This document shows, in pieces, positions 1-6,638 of a stretch of 16,780 nucleotides of DNA (position 1 is the first letter of the stretch; each line of letters opens with the position of its first letter). Both the position numbers and the translations under genes were made by a program. The DNA is taken from contig JBBRZE010000095.1 of assembly GCA_038236995.1 (NCBI GenBank), positions 1 to 16,780 of the forward strand, read 5' to 3'. This DNA is from JAAFHB01 sp038236995 (GTDB lineage: Bacteria > Bacteroidota > Bacteroidia > Bacteroidales > Prolixibacteraceae). The notes under the pieces were generated by a model. It was not told the origin of the DNA. It was given only the letters and a program-made list of their open reading frames with translations, and made no database searches.

Positions 1-12
1 TATTCCCACATT
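1..12 (-). promoter_or_regulatory. Truncated copy of the conserved three-box promoter element (left edge)
   Basis: Positions 3-12 read TTCCCACATT on the plus strand, identical to the distal end of the complete copy at 6397-6436. By analogy with the other five copies it would belong to a promoter firing leftwards, out of the window. Only the outer box is present, so this rests on a 10-base match. Confidence 0.4.
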
Positions 13-76
13 GGGAAAACGGGAGTCAGCCGGCAATAGGCAGAAGTTGAAAGATGTCCGATCCCCGGATTTTGAT

Positions 77-111
77 TTTCTGTCTTCGAACTTCGCCCTT
101 CCATTTTCATA
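77..111. repeat. Decayed heptanucleotide tandem repeat (about five units)
   Basis: Plus-strand 7-mers in register: TTTCTGT, CTTCGAA, CTTCGCC, CTTCCAT, TTTCATA. They share a YTTC core followed by three variable bases. The cleaner array of the same period and core at 8181-8229 supports reading this as a degenerate relative. An isolated GCAGAAG at 40-46 matches one unit of that array in reverse orientation. The rest of 13-153 holds nothing else I can support. Confidence 0.4.
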
Positions 112-153
112 ATCCTGTTTTCGGACTTTGCACATCCGGTTTCCCGCTCCTCA

Positions 154-222
154 TTTGTGTGAATCATGTAAATCCTTTCCTGAATTGTGTAACGGTTTTG
201 AAAAAGAGTGGAGCTAAATTTG
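154..222 (+). promoter_or_regulatory. Conserved three-box promoter element, copy D
   Basis: In gene orientation the element covers 154-193: box 1 TTTGTGTGAA, two bases, box 2 ATGTAA, eleven variable bases, box 3 AATTGTGTAAC. Twenty-five bases later comes TAAATTTG at 215-222, a match to the Bacteroidota -7 consensus TAnnTTTG. The ATG at 277 lies 54 bases beyond. The same boxes and spacing recur at four other complete sites in the window, which is the main support. No good -33 box is visible, so activator dependence is inferred. Confidence 0.75.
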
Positions 223-276
223 CTCTGTCAAAATTTTGCAATAGCAAATAATACTTAATCGTATATATATCAAGAC

Positions 277-1851
277 ATGGAGAGAAATACTTATCAGAAA
301 ATTCTAATCGGGATCGTTGCCTTTGTAGTATTGGTTTTTATCTTAAAGTTGTTGGTTATTGAGCCTTGGATTGGAAATAAAATAACAACAAAAATCAATG
401 AGAAAAACAAAGATTACATTGTTGAAATTGACAAAGTTCATCTTTCTATTTTTCCTTATGGGATTGAATTGGATAGTATTACAATATACTCAAGGCAGGA
501 TTCTGTAGTTGACAGGATCTTAAATGGACAGATTACTTCTATAAAACTTACTGGAATCAGCCTCACAAAAGCCCTGTTCAAAAAGGAAATCGAAATCGGT
601 GACGTAATCATTTCGAATACAAGCATCAAGGGTAAGATTCCCTTCCCTGAAAACACCCGACCACCCATCATTTCGACATTAAACATCTGGATCGATCGTG
701 TACTATTTGATAATATTGAACTTTCGATACAAAACACTTCAAACGCTTTGGCTTATTCGGTGAAAGAAGGTGCTCTGAAAATAACGGATATAAAGGTTGA
801 AAAACAGGACACCTTATCTGCCGGCATTGTTCAACACTTTGATTTCAATGCAAAAGAATTTCTTTCAGTTTCAGCCGACAGTATGTATACCCATACAGCA
901 AACGGTATTATCTGCTCCGGAGACTCAAATACATTAAGGGCAGACAGCTTTTCTGTTCAGCCGAATTACAAGGAGTATGATTTCACCGCTCGTCACAAAT
1001 ACCAAAGCGACCGTATTGAAGTCAGGTTGAGCAATATTTACCTTCACGATTTCTCTGCGGCCGGATATTTAGCGTCAAAGAAACTGGTTAGCTCCTATGT
1101 CGAAATCGGAAAGCTGGAGGTGAATGCCTTTCGAGACAAGCGGAAGAATTTCCATCATATAAAGAAAGCGGTTTTTCAGGATATGATTTATGATTATCCC
1201 GGGATGATTAATATTGATTCAATTGGAATTATGAGTGGAAATATCTCGTATACCGAACATGTGGAAAAAGCAAACGAAGCGGGAACAGTCACTTTCGATG
1301 AGGTAAATGCCAGGATTTATAAAATAACGAACGACACTGTTTACAAAACAGAAAAGGGTTATTTTAAAATGAAGGCGGAAGCCAGGCTAATGGGCAAAAG
1401 CAGGATGACTGTTTTATTAAAAGGGAGACTATTCGATCGTCAAAATACATTTGCATTATATGGATCGCTTTCAGAAATGGATGTAAACGTTTTGAACCCT
1501 GTGCTGGAGAAAAATGCTTTTATCTATGCGACTTCGGGCAGAATAGACAAGATGAATTTCAGCTTTACGGCGGACAACACCAAAGCATCCGGCAAAATGA
1601 TCCTGCTTTATCATGGATTGGATATTGCAGTTAAAAATAAGCGGACAGATAATACCACTGCACTTAAAGAGCAGGTTACTTCAATAATCGCCAACATTAT
1701 AATATTGGATTCCAATCCGCTTAAACGGAAGGACGTCAGAGAGGGAGTCATCGATTATAAAAGAGATCCCGAAAGATTTATTTTAAATTATTGCGCCAAA
1801 TCGATTCTGGCGGGAATTAAATCGAGCATTGTAAAAAGCCCGAAAAAATAG
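277..1851 (+). CDS. AsmA/DUF748-like membrane-anchored envelope protein
   Basis: A 524-residue protein with one N-terminal membrane segment at about residues 8-28 (IGIVAFVVLVFILKLLVIEP), followed by a long domain rich in beta strands of alternating polar and hydrophobic residues. The N-terminal region after the helix (INEKNKDYIVEIDKVHLSIF) resembles the start of AsmA-like/DUF748 proteins, which are anchored in the inner membrane, project into the periplasm and are linked to outer-membrane lipid homeostasis. That function is known for the wider family and is inferred here. It is monocistronic: it starts after promoter copy D, and a strong terminator follows 10 bases after the stop. The C-terminus (about 485-524) is basic. 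Family assignment is from overall pattern, not a diagnostic motif. Confidence 0.7.
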   Translation: MERNTYQKILIGIVAFVVLVFILKLLVIEPWIGNKITTKINEKNKDYIVEIDKVHLSIFPYGIELDSITIYSRQDSVVDRILNGQITSIKLTGISLTKALFKKEIEIGDVIISNTSIKGKIPFPENTRPPIISTLNIWIDRVLFDNIELSIQNTSNALAYSVKEGALKITDIKVEKQDTLSAGIVQHFDFNAKEFLSVSADSMYTHTANGIICSGDSNTLRADSFSVQPNYKEYDFTARHKYQSDRIEVRLSNIYLHDFSAAGYLASKKLVSSYVEIGKLEVNAFRDKRKNFHHIKKAVFQDMIYDYPGMINIDSIGIMSGNISYTEHVEKANEAGTVTFDEVNARIYKITNDTVYKTEKGYFKMKAEARLMGKSRMTVLLKGRLFDRQNTFALYGSLSEMDVNVLNPVLEKNAFIYATSGRIDKMNFSFTADNTKASGKMILLYHGLDIAVKNKRTDNTTALKEQVTSIIANIIILDSNPLKRKDVREGVIDYKRDPERFILNYCAKSILAGIKSSIVKSPKK

Positions 1852-1860
1852 TTAATGATT

Positions 1861-1892
1861 AAAGCCTTCACTTTGGATGAAGGCTTTATTTT
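1861..1892. terminator. Bidirectional rho-independent terminator
   Basis: A perfect 10-bp stem, AAAGCCTTCA (1861-1870) and TGAAGGCTTT (1878-1887), with a 7-base loop. A T-rich tail follows on the plus strand and the A-run at its left gives a T-tail on the minus strand. It sits between the convergent AsmA-like and DUF3108 genes and can serve both. Confidence 0.85.
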
Positions 1893-1933
1893 GTAATTCT
1901 CTCGGAGATATATAAGGTTTGATAACGAAGATT

Positions 1934-2716
1934 CTATTCAGTCGCCAACGGACTTAAAATATTCTCATATTTAACAAGTTTCAAAAAAACGGCTCCAACT
2001 ATGCGGATGTCCATTTTAACCATCACAGGAAGACGGTTATCATCGTCAGTAAACCAGATGGATAAATCGTCGGGGGATTTAAACATGCGCCCCACTTCAA
2101 CAACCGGGCTAATTTTAATGCAGCGGATCTTTCCAAATTTAGTTTTGATGATTTCTTTTCCCCGGTACCTGAGGTGGAAAGGAAATATTTCATCAGAAAA
2201 ATACATGTTCACAAACAGGATGTCGCCTTCCTTTATTGTTGAAAAATCGACGCGTCTCAGGTAATAAAAAGTGGAAGCTAAATCGAGAATCTTTTCTGGA
2301 ACCTGATGTACCCCTGAGAGTTTTGAATTAACGGTGTTGTTATTGCGATTATAAGTAACCTCGTTGTAATTCTTGTAGTGCCCTTCCTTGATATTTCGGA
2401 TTTGTTTGTATGGTAAGTTGGTTTCCTTATCAAACCAGCTTTCGTAAATATCCCTTACGCCGTATAATTTATCGGCAACTCCCGTAGTTTGTCCGATGGC
2501 CATGGCATGAAAGACCTGGTGATTTTTATAAACAGTATCTACAAGTGATAGTGTTGTGGTTCCACCTACTATAAAACCATACCGGATTTGATAAGTAAGA
2601 GTTTCGCCAGCCATAAATGCCGTATTTGGTTTAATGGCAGGATTAAAAATCTCTTGCGCATCAATGTACAATGACGAAATTAAAAGTAAGAGTAGCAAAA
2701 ATATTCGAATCTTCAT
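1934..2716 (-). CDS. DUF3108 family secreted protein
   Basis: A 260-residue protein with a Sec signal peptide (charged MKIR, hydrophobic LLLLLLISSLYIDA, probable cleavage near residue 20 at DA-QE). The mature part begins with the pattern seen in DUF3108 proteins (FMAGETLTYQIRYGFIVGG at about 34-52), has a central ESWFD segment (about 92-96), and ends with the family-like SIWFTDDDNRLPVMVKMDI (about 220-238). DUF3108 proteins are predicted beta-rich periplasmic or outer-membrane associated proteins of unknown function. The stretch before the ATG contains AAGGAA, a possible ribosome binding site. No clear -7 box is seen upstream and none of the three-box elements lies before it, so it is probably outside that regulon. 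It converges on the AsmA-like gene. Confidence 0.8.
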   Translation of the reverse strand: MKIRIFLLLLLLISSLYIDAQEIFNPAIKPNTAFMAGETLTYQIRYGFIVGGTTTLSLVDTVYKNHQVFHAMAIGQTTGVADKLYGVRDIYESWFDKETNLPYKQIRNIKEGHYKNYNEVTYNRNNNTVNSKLSGVHQVPEKILDLASTFYYLRRVDFSTIKEGDILFVNMYFSDEIFPFHLRYRGKEIIKTKFGKIRCIKISPVVEVGRMFKSPDDLSIWFTDDDNRLPVMVKMDIRIVGAVFLKLVKYENILSPLATE

Positions 2717-2850
2717 TTCCTTAGTTTCTATTAAACAACTGGATTATTTTACTTTTTTGCTTAGTAAGCAACAATTTGGGGATGTAAAAAGGTTCAAAAA
2801 AATCTTTATCAATAAACACCCCTTTTTCACTATCTGCCTCAGGCATACCG

Positions 2851-2880
2851 AATAAAAAAACAGCAGATTTAATGCTGTTT
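2851..2880 (-). terminator. Rho-independent terminator of the small lipoprotein gene
   Basis: On the minus strand a stem AAACAGCA/TGCTGTTT (plus-strand arms 2858-2865 and 2873-2880) with a 7-base loop is followed directly by a run of T residues. It lies about 70 bases after the stop of the lipoprotein gene at 2952 and before the start of the DUF3108 gene. Confidence 0.8.
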
Positions 2881-2951
2881 ATCCGCCATAAAATCATGGA
2901 TGAGATCGTTATATGAAAGCAATTTTTCATCATGTTCAATTTGAAAAATTA

Positions 2952-3182
2952 TTATCTGTAGTGCTTATTGCGTTTTGCCTTTTTGTAATGTCCAAGGTGC
3001 AAACCATTATCATGACGAACAACACGGACATCTCTCTCAACCACTACCACATTGGATCTGTGTTGCCTTGGAGTATGAACCACTGCAGTACACGAAGAAA
3101 GCAATGTCATAAAAGAGAACATAAAGATAACAACGATTGATGTTAATATTTTACCTGTCTTTAAACTTTTTAGCATTTTCAT
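2952..3182 (-). CDS. Small basic, His/Arg-rich lipoprotein
   Basis: A 76-residue protein with a lipoprotein signal: basic start MKMLKSLKTGK, hydrophobic segment at about 11-27 and lipobox L28-S29-S30-C31. The predicted mature part is only 46 residues, with a valine/arginine stretch (NVVVVERDVRVVRHDNG) and a basic HYKKAKRNKHYR tail. Similar tiny lipoproteins are common next to stress genes in Bacteroidota, but no function is established that I can name. It could interact with nucleic acid, anionic surface polymers or metal, which is speculation from composition. It is preceded by promoter copy A and followed by its own terminator, so it is a single-gene unit. A second ATG at residue 3 is a possible alternative start. 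Confidence 0.75.
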   Translation of the reverse strand: MKMLKSLKTGKILTSIVVIFMFSFMTLLSSCTAVVHTPRQHRSNVVVVERDVRVVRHDNGLHLGHYKKAKRNKHYR

Positions 3183-3221
3183 GTTTTCAGAATTTGAATT
3201 TGTAAATGAATTATCAGACTA

Positions 3222-3290
3222 CAAAGGTGAGACATATACTTCCCGGAAGTGTTACACAATTGCAAAAAAGGATTACATTATTCACACATT
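3222..3290 (-). promoter_or_regulatory. Conserved three-box promoter element, copy A
   Basis: In minus-strand orientation: AATGTGTGAA (3290-3281), two bases, ATGTAA (3278-3273), eleven variable bases, AATTGTGTAAC (3261-3251), then exactly 25 bases to ACCTTTG with TTTG at 3225-3222. The ATG of the small lipoprotein lies 39 bases further. The spacer contains a near-palindrome ACTTCC/GGAAGT that is not shared by other copies. Confidence 0.8.
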
Positions 3291-3432
3291 TTAAATAGTT
3301 TTACTTTTGATCAGGCCTTTCTTCAGCCTGAATTTCTTTAGAAGCGCATTTTGTGGCATCAGTTACCTGACAATGGAAGAACTCTTTCGGCTCTAAAATC
3401 AGATGCTATCGTCCAGATTGGACCGAATATGT

Positions 3433-3440
3433 TACATTTG
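3433..3440 (+). promoter_or_regulatory. Candidate -7 box of the antiporter gene
   Basis: TACATTTG matches TAnnTTTG exactly and lies 30 bases before the ATG at 3471. No convincing -33 TTG box is seen at the usual distance and the three-box element is absent, so this is a weaker call than the other promoters. Confidence 0.4.
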
Positions 3441-3470
3441 TTTCTTTCTAATGACGCTTAGATAGATAAA

Positions 3471-5678
3471 ATGTCACAGTTACCCGAACTTATAAAAGAT
3501 TTGGCCATAATACTGAGCGCTGCCGCTTTTATTATATTGGTCTTCAGAAAATTAAAGCAGCCTGTAGTTTTAGGATATATTATTGCCGGGCTTTTGGTAG
3601 GACCAAATTTCAAAATATTCCCCACCATTATTGAACTCGATAGCATCAAAACATGGGCTGATATTGGTGTAATCTTCCTTTTATTTGGTCTGGGTCTTGA
3701 ATTCAGTTTTAAAAAATTATTAAAAGTAGGTGGCGTTGCGGCATTCACCGCGATTACCGAGGTGACATTAACCTTGCTGTTAGGCTATGGAGTAGGAAAG
3801 TTATTAGGATGGAACGACATGGACAGCCTGTTTTTCGGGGGAATCCTTTCGATCGCCTCCACCACAATTATCATCAGGGCATTTGATGAATTGGGTGTAA
3901 AAAACCAAAAATTTGCGGGTATTGTGACAGGTGTACTCGTTATTGAAGATTTAGTCGCCGTTTTATTAATGGTATTGCTTTCAACCGTTGCAGTAAGCCA
4001 AACATTTGAAGGAGGCGAAATGGTGAAAGCAGTCTTTAAATTGGCTTTCTTTTTGGTCCTTTGGTTTGTGTCCGGAATATTTTTCATACCCACTTTTTTC
4101 AGAAAGATGCGGTTTTTACTAAACGAGGAAACACTGTTAATCATATCGTTAGCGTTTTGTTTTTTAATGGTGGTGCTGGCAACATACGTTGGCTTTTCTC
4201 CGGCATTGGGTGCTTTTATCATGGGCTCAATTTTAGCGGAGACAACAAAAGCAGAGAAAATTGAACAACTTACGAAATCGGTAAAAATGCTTTTCGGCGC
4301 TATTTTCTTTGTGTCTGTTGGTATGTTAATTGATCCCGCAATGCTTGTAAAACACATCCTTCCAATTTGTGCAGCTACACTTGTATTATTGTTCGGCAAA
4401 CCGCTATTTGTAACGTTGGGGGCATTGACCTCAGGGCTACCCCTAAAAATCTCAATACAGTCGGGTATGAGCCTTGCGCAAATAGGCGAGTTTTCATTTA
4501 TTATCGCAACCTTAGGCCTGAGCCTTAAAGTTACCAGCGATTTTTTATATCCCATAGCCGTTGCAGTGTCTGTACTTACAACATTTACGACACCCTACAT
4601 GATCCGCTCTTCTGAACATGTTTATAGAGGTTTAGAAGCTATGATGCCCCCACAGTGGAAGAGTGCATTGACCGCCTATAGTATCGGAGCACACCATATT
4701 ACCGAAATTAGCGACTGGAATAAGGTTCTTCGATCCTATTTTATCAATATGGTTATGTTTTCTGTAATCATAATTACCTTGATAATAGGGAGTACACGCT
4801 ACCTTGAGCCTATATTCCTCTTATATGGCGGACATAAAATAATTACAGCAATTATTACGCTTGCCGTTTTATCTCCTTTTTTATGGGCACTTGCATTTCG
4901 CCGAACTCAACGTCAGGCTTATGCCAGTGTTTGGTTAAAGTCTTCAAAACGGGGTCCTTTAATTCTACTGCAATTCTCAAGAGTTGCCTTGGCAGTTTTA
5001 TACATCGGATTTCTATTTTATCATTTGTTTTCGCCATTGATTGCACTTGAGAATATGATCATCACTTGTATTATTCTTGCAATTTTCAGGAAAAAGATAC
5101 AAGCATTCTATGGAAAAATTGAAACGACGTTTTTAGCCAATTTTAATGAGCGTGATTCAGCCACCATGAATCTGACACCATGGGATACCCATATTACCAA
5201 ATTTGAATTAAATGCACAATCGCCTTACATTGGAAAATCATTAATAGAATCAAGAATGCGGGAAGAATTCGGTGTAAATATTGTCGCAATCGAACGTGGC
5301 GATTTTATTATCAATGTTCCAAACCACGAAAATCATTTATATCCTGATGATAAAATTTCGGTGATAGGAACCGATGAACAACTCAGCAGTTTTAAAATAT
5401 TTCTCGAATCAACTGCTCCTCAAATCGAAGATGCGACACATAATATCTCACTTCATCATTTCACCATCAGTAAAAAGTCTTCACTTGTCGGGCAAAGCAT
5501 ACGGGAATCTGAAATTCGGGAACGAACACAAGGCCTGGTTGTCGGAATAGAGAGAAATGGAGAGCGTATTTTAAACCCCGAATCAGACGTAATATTTGAA
5601 TCAGAAGACAAAGTATGGTTAGTTGCAAATGAAAAACGAATCCGGCAAATCATTAAGGAATTGGCTGCTCAATTTTAG
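3471..5678 (+). CDS. CPA2 family cation:proton antiporter with two RCK_C domains
   Basis: A 735-residue inner-membrane protein. Residues 1-380 form the sodium/hydrogen-exchanger fold typical of CPA2 (KefB/YbaL-like): LGYIIAGLLVGP (34-45), FLLFGLGLEF (69-78) and the VLVIEDLVAVL segment with E159-D160, the expected ion-binding position. Further hydrophobic segments run to about residue 540. The cytoplasmic tail carries two tandem RCK_C/TrkA_C regulatory domains (about 576-645 and 660-733, each with an IGKSLIES or VGQSIRES start and a DDKISVIG or EDKVWLVA end). There is no NAD-binding TrkA_N domain, unlike KefC. Such proteins exchange K+ or Na+ for H+, and the RCK_C pair probably senses a small ligand such as a cyclic dinucleotide; this is inference. 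It is alone on the plus strand, and its stop lies about 7 bases from the end of the sigma-factor remnant. Confidence 0.9.
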   Translation: MSQLPELIKDLAIILSAAAFIILVFRKLKQPVVLGYIIAGLLVGPNFKIFPTIIELDSIKTWADIGVIFLLFGLGLEFSFKKLLKVGGVAAFTAITEVTLTLLLGYGVGKLLGWNDMDSLFFGGILSIASTTIIIRAFDELGVKNQKFAGIVTGVLVIEDLVAVLLMVLLSTVAVSQTFEGGEMVKAVFKLAFFLVLWFVSGIFFIPTFFRKMRFLLNEETLLIISLAFCFLMVVLATYVGFSPALGAFIMGSILAETTKAEKIEQLTKSVKMLFGAIFFVSVGMLIDPAMLVKHILPICAATLVLLFGKPLFVTLGALTSGLPLKISIQSGMSLAQIGEFSFIIATLGLSLKVTSDFLYPIAVAVSVLTTFTTPYMIRSSEHVYRGLEAMMPPQWKSALTAYSIGAHHITEISDWNKVLRSYFINMVMFSVIIITLIIGSTRYLEPIFLLYGGHKIITAIITLAVLSPFLWALAFRRTQRQAYASVWLKSSKRGPLILLQFSRVALAVLYIGFLFYHLFSPLIALENMIITCIILAIFRKKIQAFYGKIETTFLANFNERDSATMNLTPWDTHITKFELNAQSPYIGKSLIESRMREEFGVNIVAIERGDFIINVPNHENHLYPDDKISVIGTDEQLSSFKIFLESTAPQIEDATHNISLHHFTISKKSSLVGQSIRESEIRERTQGLVVGIERNGERILNPESDVIFESEDKVWLVANEKRIRQIIKELAAQF

Positions 5679-5684
5679 ACGAAA

Positions 5685-5765
5685 TCATTTGTAAGTATTT
5701 TGCATTCTGCTCTCTAATAAAATATCCTCAGTAGAATCCTGATCCGTTATCATGTTGTAATTGTA
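5685..5765 (-). pseudogene. Untranslated remnant of the ECF sigma factor linker region
   Basis: In the same frame as the ECF gene, immediately after its TAA stop, 26 more sense codons run to a TGA at 5685-5687. They include DQDSTEDILLESRMQ, which resembles the acidic linker (DxxxxPEExxIRxQR type) that joins regions 2 and 4 in Bacteroidota ECF sigma factors. This suggests the gene once ran further, then acquired a stop and lost region 4, leaving the antiporter end right beside the break. The resemblance is my judgement of a short segment. Confidence 0.45.
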
Positions 5766-6116
5766 TTAAATATCTACCCTAACATTGTTCCCGATTACAG
5801 GTTCTAACGGAACAATAATGTGTCTTTTCTTTCGCAAATGATCAATTGTATTGTTTGAGGCAATACGGAAAAGCCAAGTACTGAAAGCAATATGAGGTTC
5901 GTATAAACGGATATTGGAAAATGCCTTTCCAAAAGCCTCAACAGTAAGATCTTCGGCTTCTGTTTTATTATTGACCATTTTTAGAATCATAAAATACAAT
6001 GCATCTTTATAGTTCTTCATCAGTCGTTCAAACGCACTTTCATCGCCCGAACATACATCAAATATTAAAAAAGCATCGCGCCTTGCGTTTTCCGAGAGGT
6101 TAGGGTTTATTTCCAT
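5766..6116 (-). CDS. ECF sigma-70 factor lacking region 4 (truncated)
   Basis: A 116-residue protein with a clear sigma region 2: SGDESAFERLMKNYKDALY (23-41), the region 2.2 core AEDLTVEAFGKAF (54-66) and the region 2.3/2.4 FSTWLFRIASNNTIDHLRKK (78-97). Complete ECF sigma factors are about 170-200 residues and carry a region 4 helix-turn-helix that reads the -35 element. Here the protein stops about 20 residues after region 2. What remains could still bind core RNA polymerase, so it might be a dominant-negative or accessory factor, or simply a decaying gene. It starts 16 bases after the Cys-rich gene stops and is probably cotranscribed with it from promoter copy E. No anti-sigma factor gene is adjacent. 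Confidence 0.8.
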   Translation of the reverse strand: MEINPNLSENARRDAFLIFDVCSGDESAFERLMKNYKDALYFMILKMVNNKTEAEDLTVEAFGKAFSNIRLYEPHIAFSTWLFRIASNNTIDHLRKKRHIIVPLEPVIGNNVRVDI

Positions 6117-6132
6117 CTAATCGCTACACTAT

Positions 6133-6330
6133 TTAATTGCACAATGTTAACAATGATTTTGGAATACCCGAATCAGATAAATTTATCTCTTTATATACAT
6201 TCTTTTCCCGAATATAGACTTCACAATGGTTACAAATTACAGATTTGCTCATTGACAAAGAATCCATGTGCATGCAATCGTCGTCGATAAACGGACAAGT
6301 ATAGTTTAATGAAATTTTGATCTTACCCAT
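6133..6330 (-). CDS. Small cysteine-rich protein, possible metal-binding fold
   Basis: A 65-residue protein with C12, C19, C33, C36 and C64 plus H21 and H35. The layout C-x6-C ... C-x2-C (CPFIDDDC and CNHC) looks like a small zinc-binding or zinc-ribbon-like module, but I do not recognise a family. There is no signal peptide or membrane segment, so it should be cytoplasmic. The start ATG lies 38 bases after the -7 box of promoter copy E, the same distance as in other members of the set, which supports both the gene and its start. It is followed at once by the truncated sigma factor. One possible role is as a redox- or zinc-responsive partner of that sigma factor, by analogy with ZAS-type anti-sigma factors, but it lacks their characteristic H-x3-C-x2-C motif. 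Confidence 0.65.
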   Translation of the reverse strand: MGKIKISLNYTCPFIDDDCMHMDSLSMSKSVICNHCEVYIREKNVYKEINLSDSGIPKSLLTLCN

Positions 6331-6368
6331 GACCTAAGTGTTAAGATTTTGACAAAAGTTTAAGAATA

Positions 6369-6436
6369 CAAAAATGATGGGTTTATTTTTATAAATGTTA
6401 TATAATTATGAGCAAATGTTACATCATTCCCACATT
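6369..6436 (-). promoter_or_regulatory. Conserved three-box promoter element, copy E
   Basis: Minus-strand orientation: AATGTGGGAA (6436-6427), two bases, ATGTAA (6424-6419), eleven variable bases, AATTATATAAC (6407-6397), then 24 bases to ATTTTTG with TTTG at 6372-6369. This is the most diverged copy: box 3 has TATA in place of TGTG and box 1 has GG for TG, and the spacer is one base shorter. It drives the Cys-rich protein and the sigma remnant. Confidence 0.65.
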
Positions 6437-6638
6437 TTGGCTTGGTTCAAAAACCGAACGAAAATTTAATAAGAGCAGTCATTATACAGATATTCAAGGA
6501 TTTAATCGAGGTTAGTTCAATATTAAAACATAAGTATATAAAATCAATAGCCGGGTTGCGAAAAATTCGCATCAATGCTTCACCGATGAAAATGGGCATA
6601 ACACCATGGAGAATTGTGATAAACAAATGATTAATAGG
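6437..6638. other. Intergenic stretch without supported genes
   Basis: Together with the promoter region at 6331-6436 this makes a 308-base gap between the Cys-rich gene and the end of the GH100-like gene. It can be read as a 62-codon plus-strand frame (6442-6630), but that has no recognisable family, no start signal and AT-driven composition, so I do not call it. No terminator hairpin for the GH100-like gene is obvious. Confidence 0.5.

Noticed and set aside
54..251. 65-codon plus-strand frame in the first intergenic region
   Set aside because: It runs across the heptad-like repeat, promoter copy D and the -7 box, and its product is low-complexity with no family resemblance.
2721..2939. 72-codon minus-strand frame between DUF3108 and lipoprotein genes
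   Set aside because: It passes through a strong terminator hairpin and has no protein-like features.
3311..3331. Inverted repeat TCAGGC/GCCTGA upstream of the antiporter
   Set aside because: Six-base stem with a nine-base loop and no T-run in a useful place; too weak to call a regulatory site or terminator.
6442..6630. 62-codon plus-strand frame after promoter copy E
   Set aside because: No recognisable family, no leader signal, and the element here is oriented towards the minus-strand gene as in all other copies.
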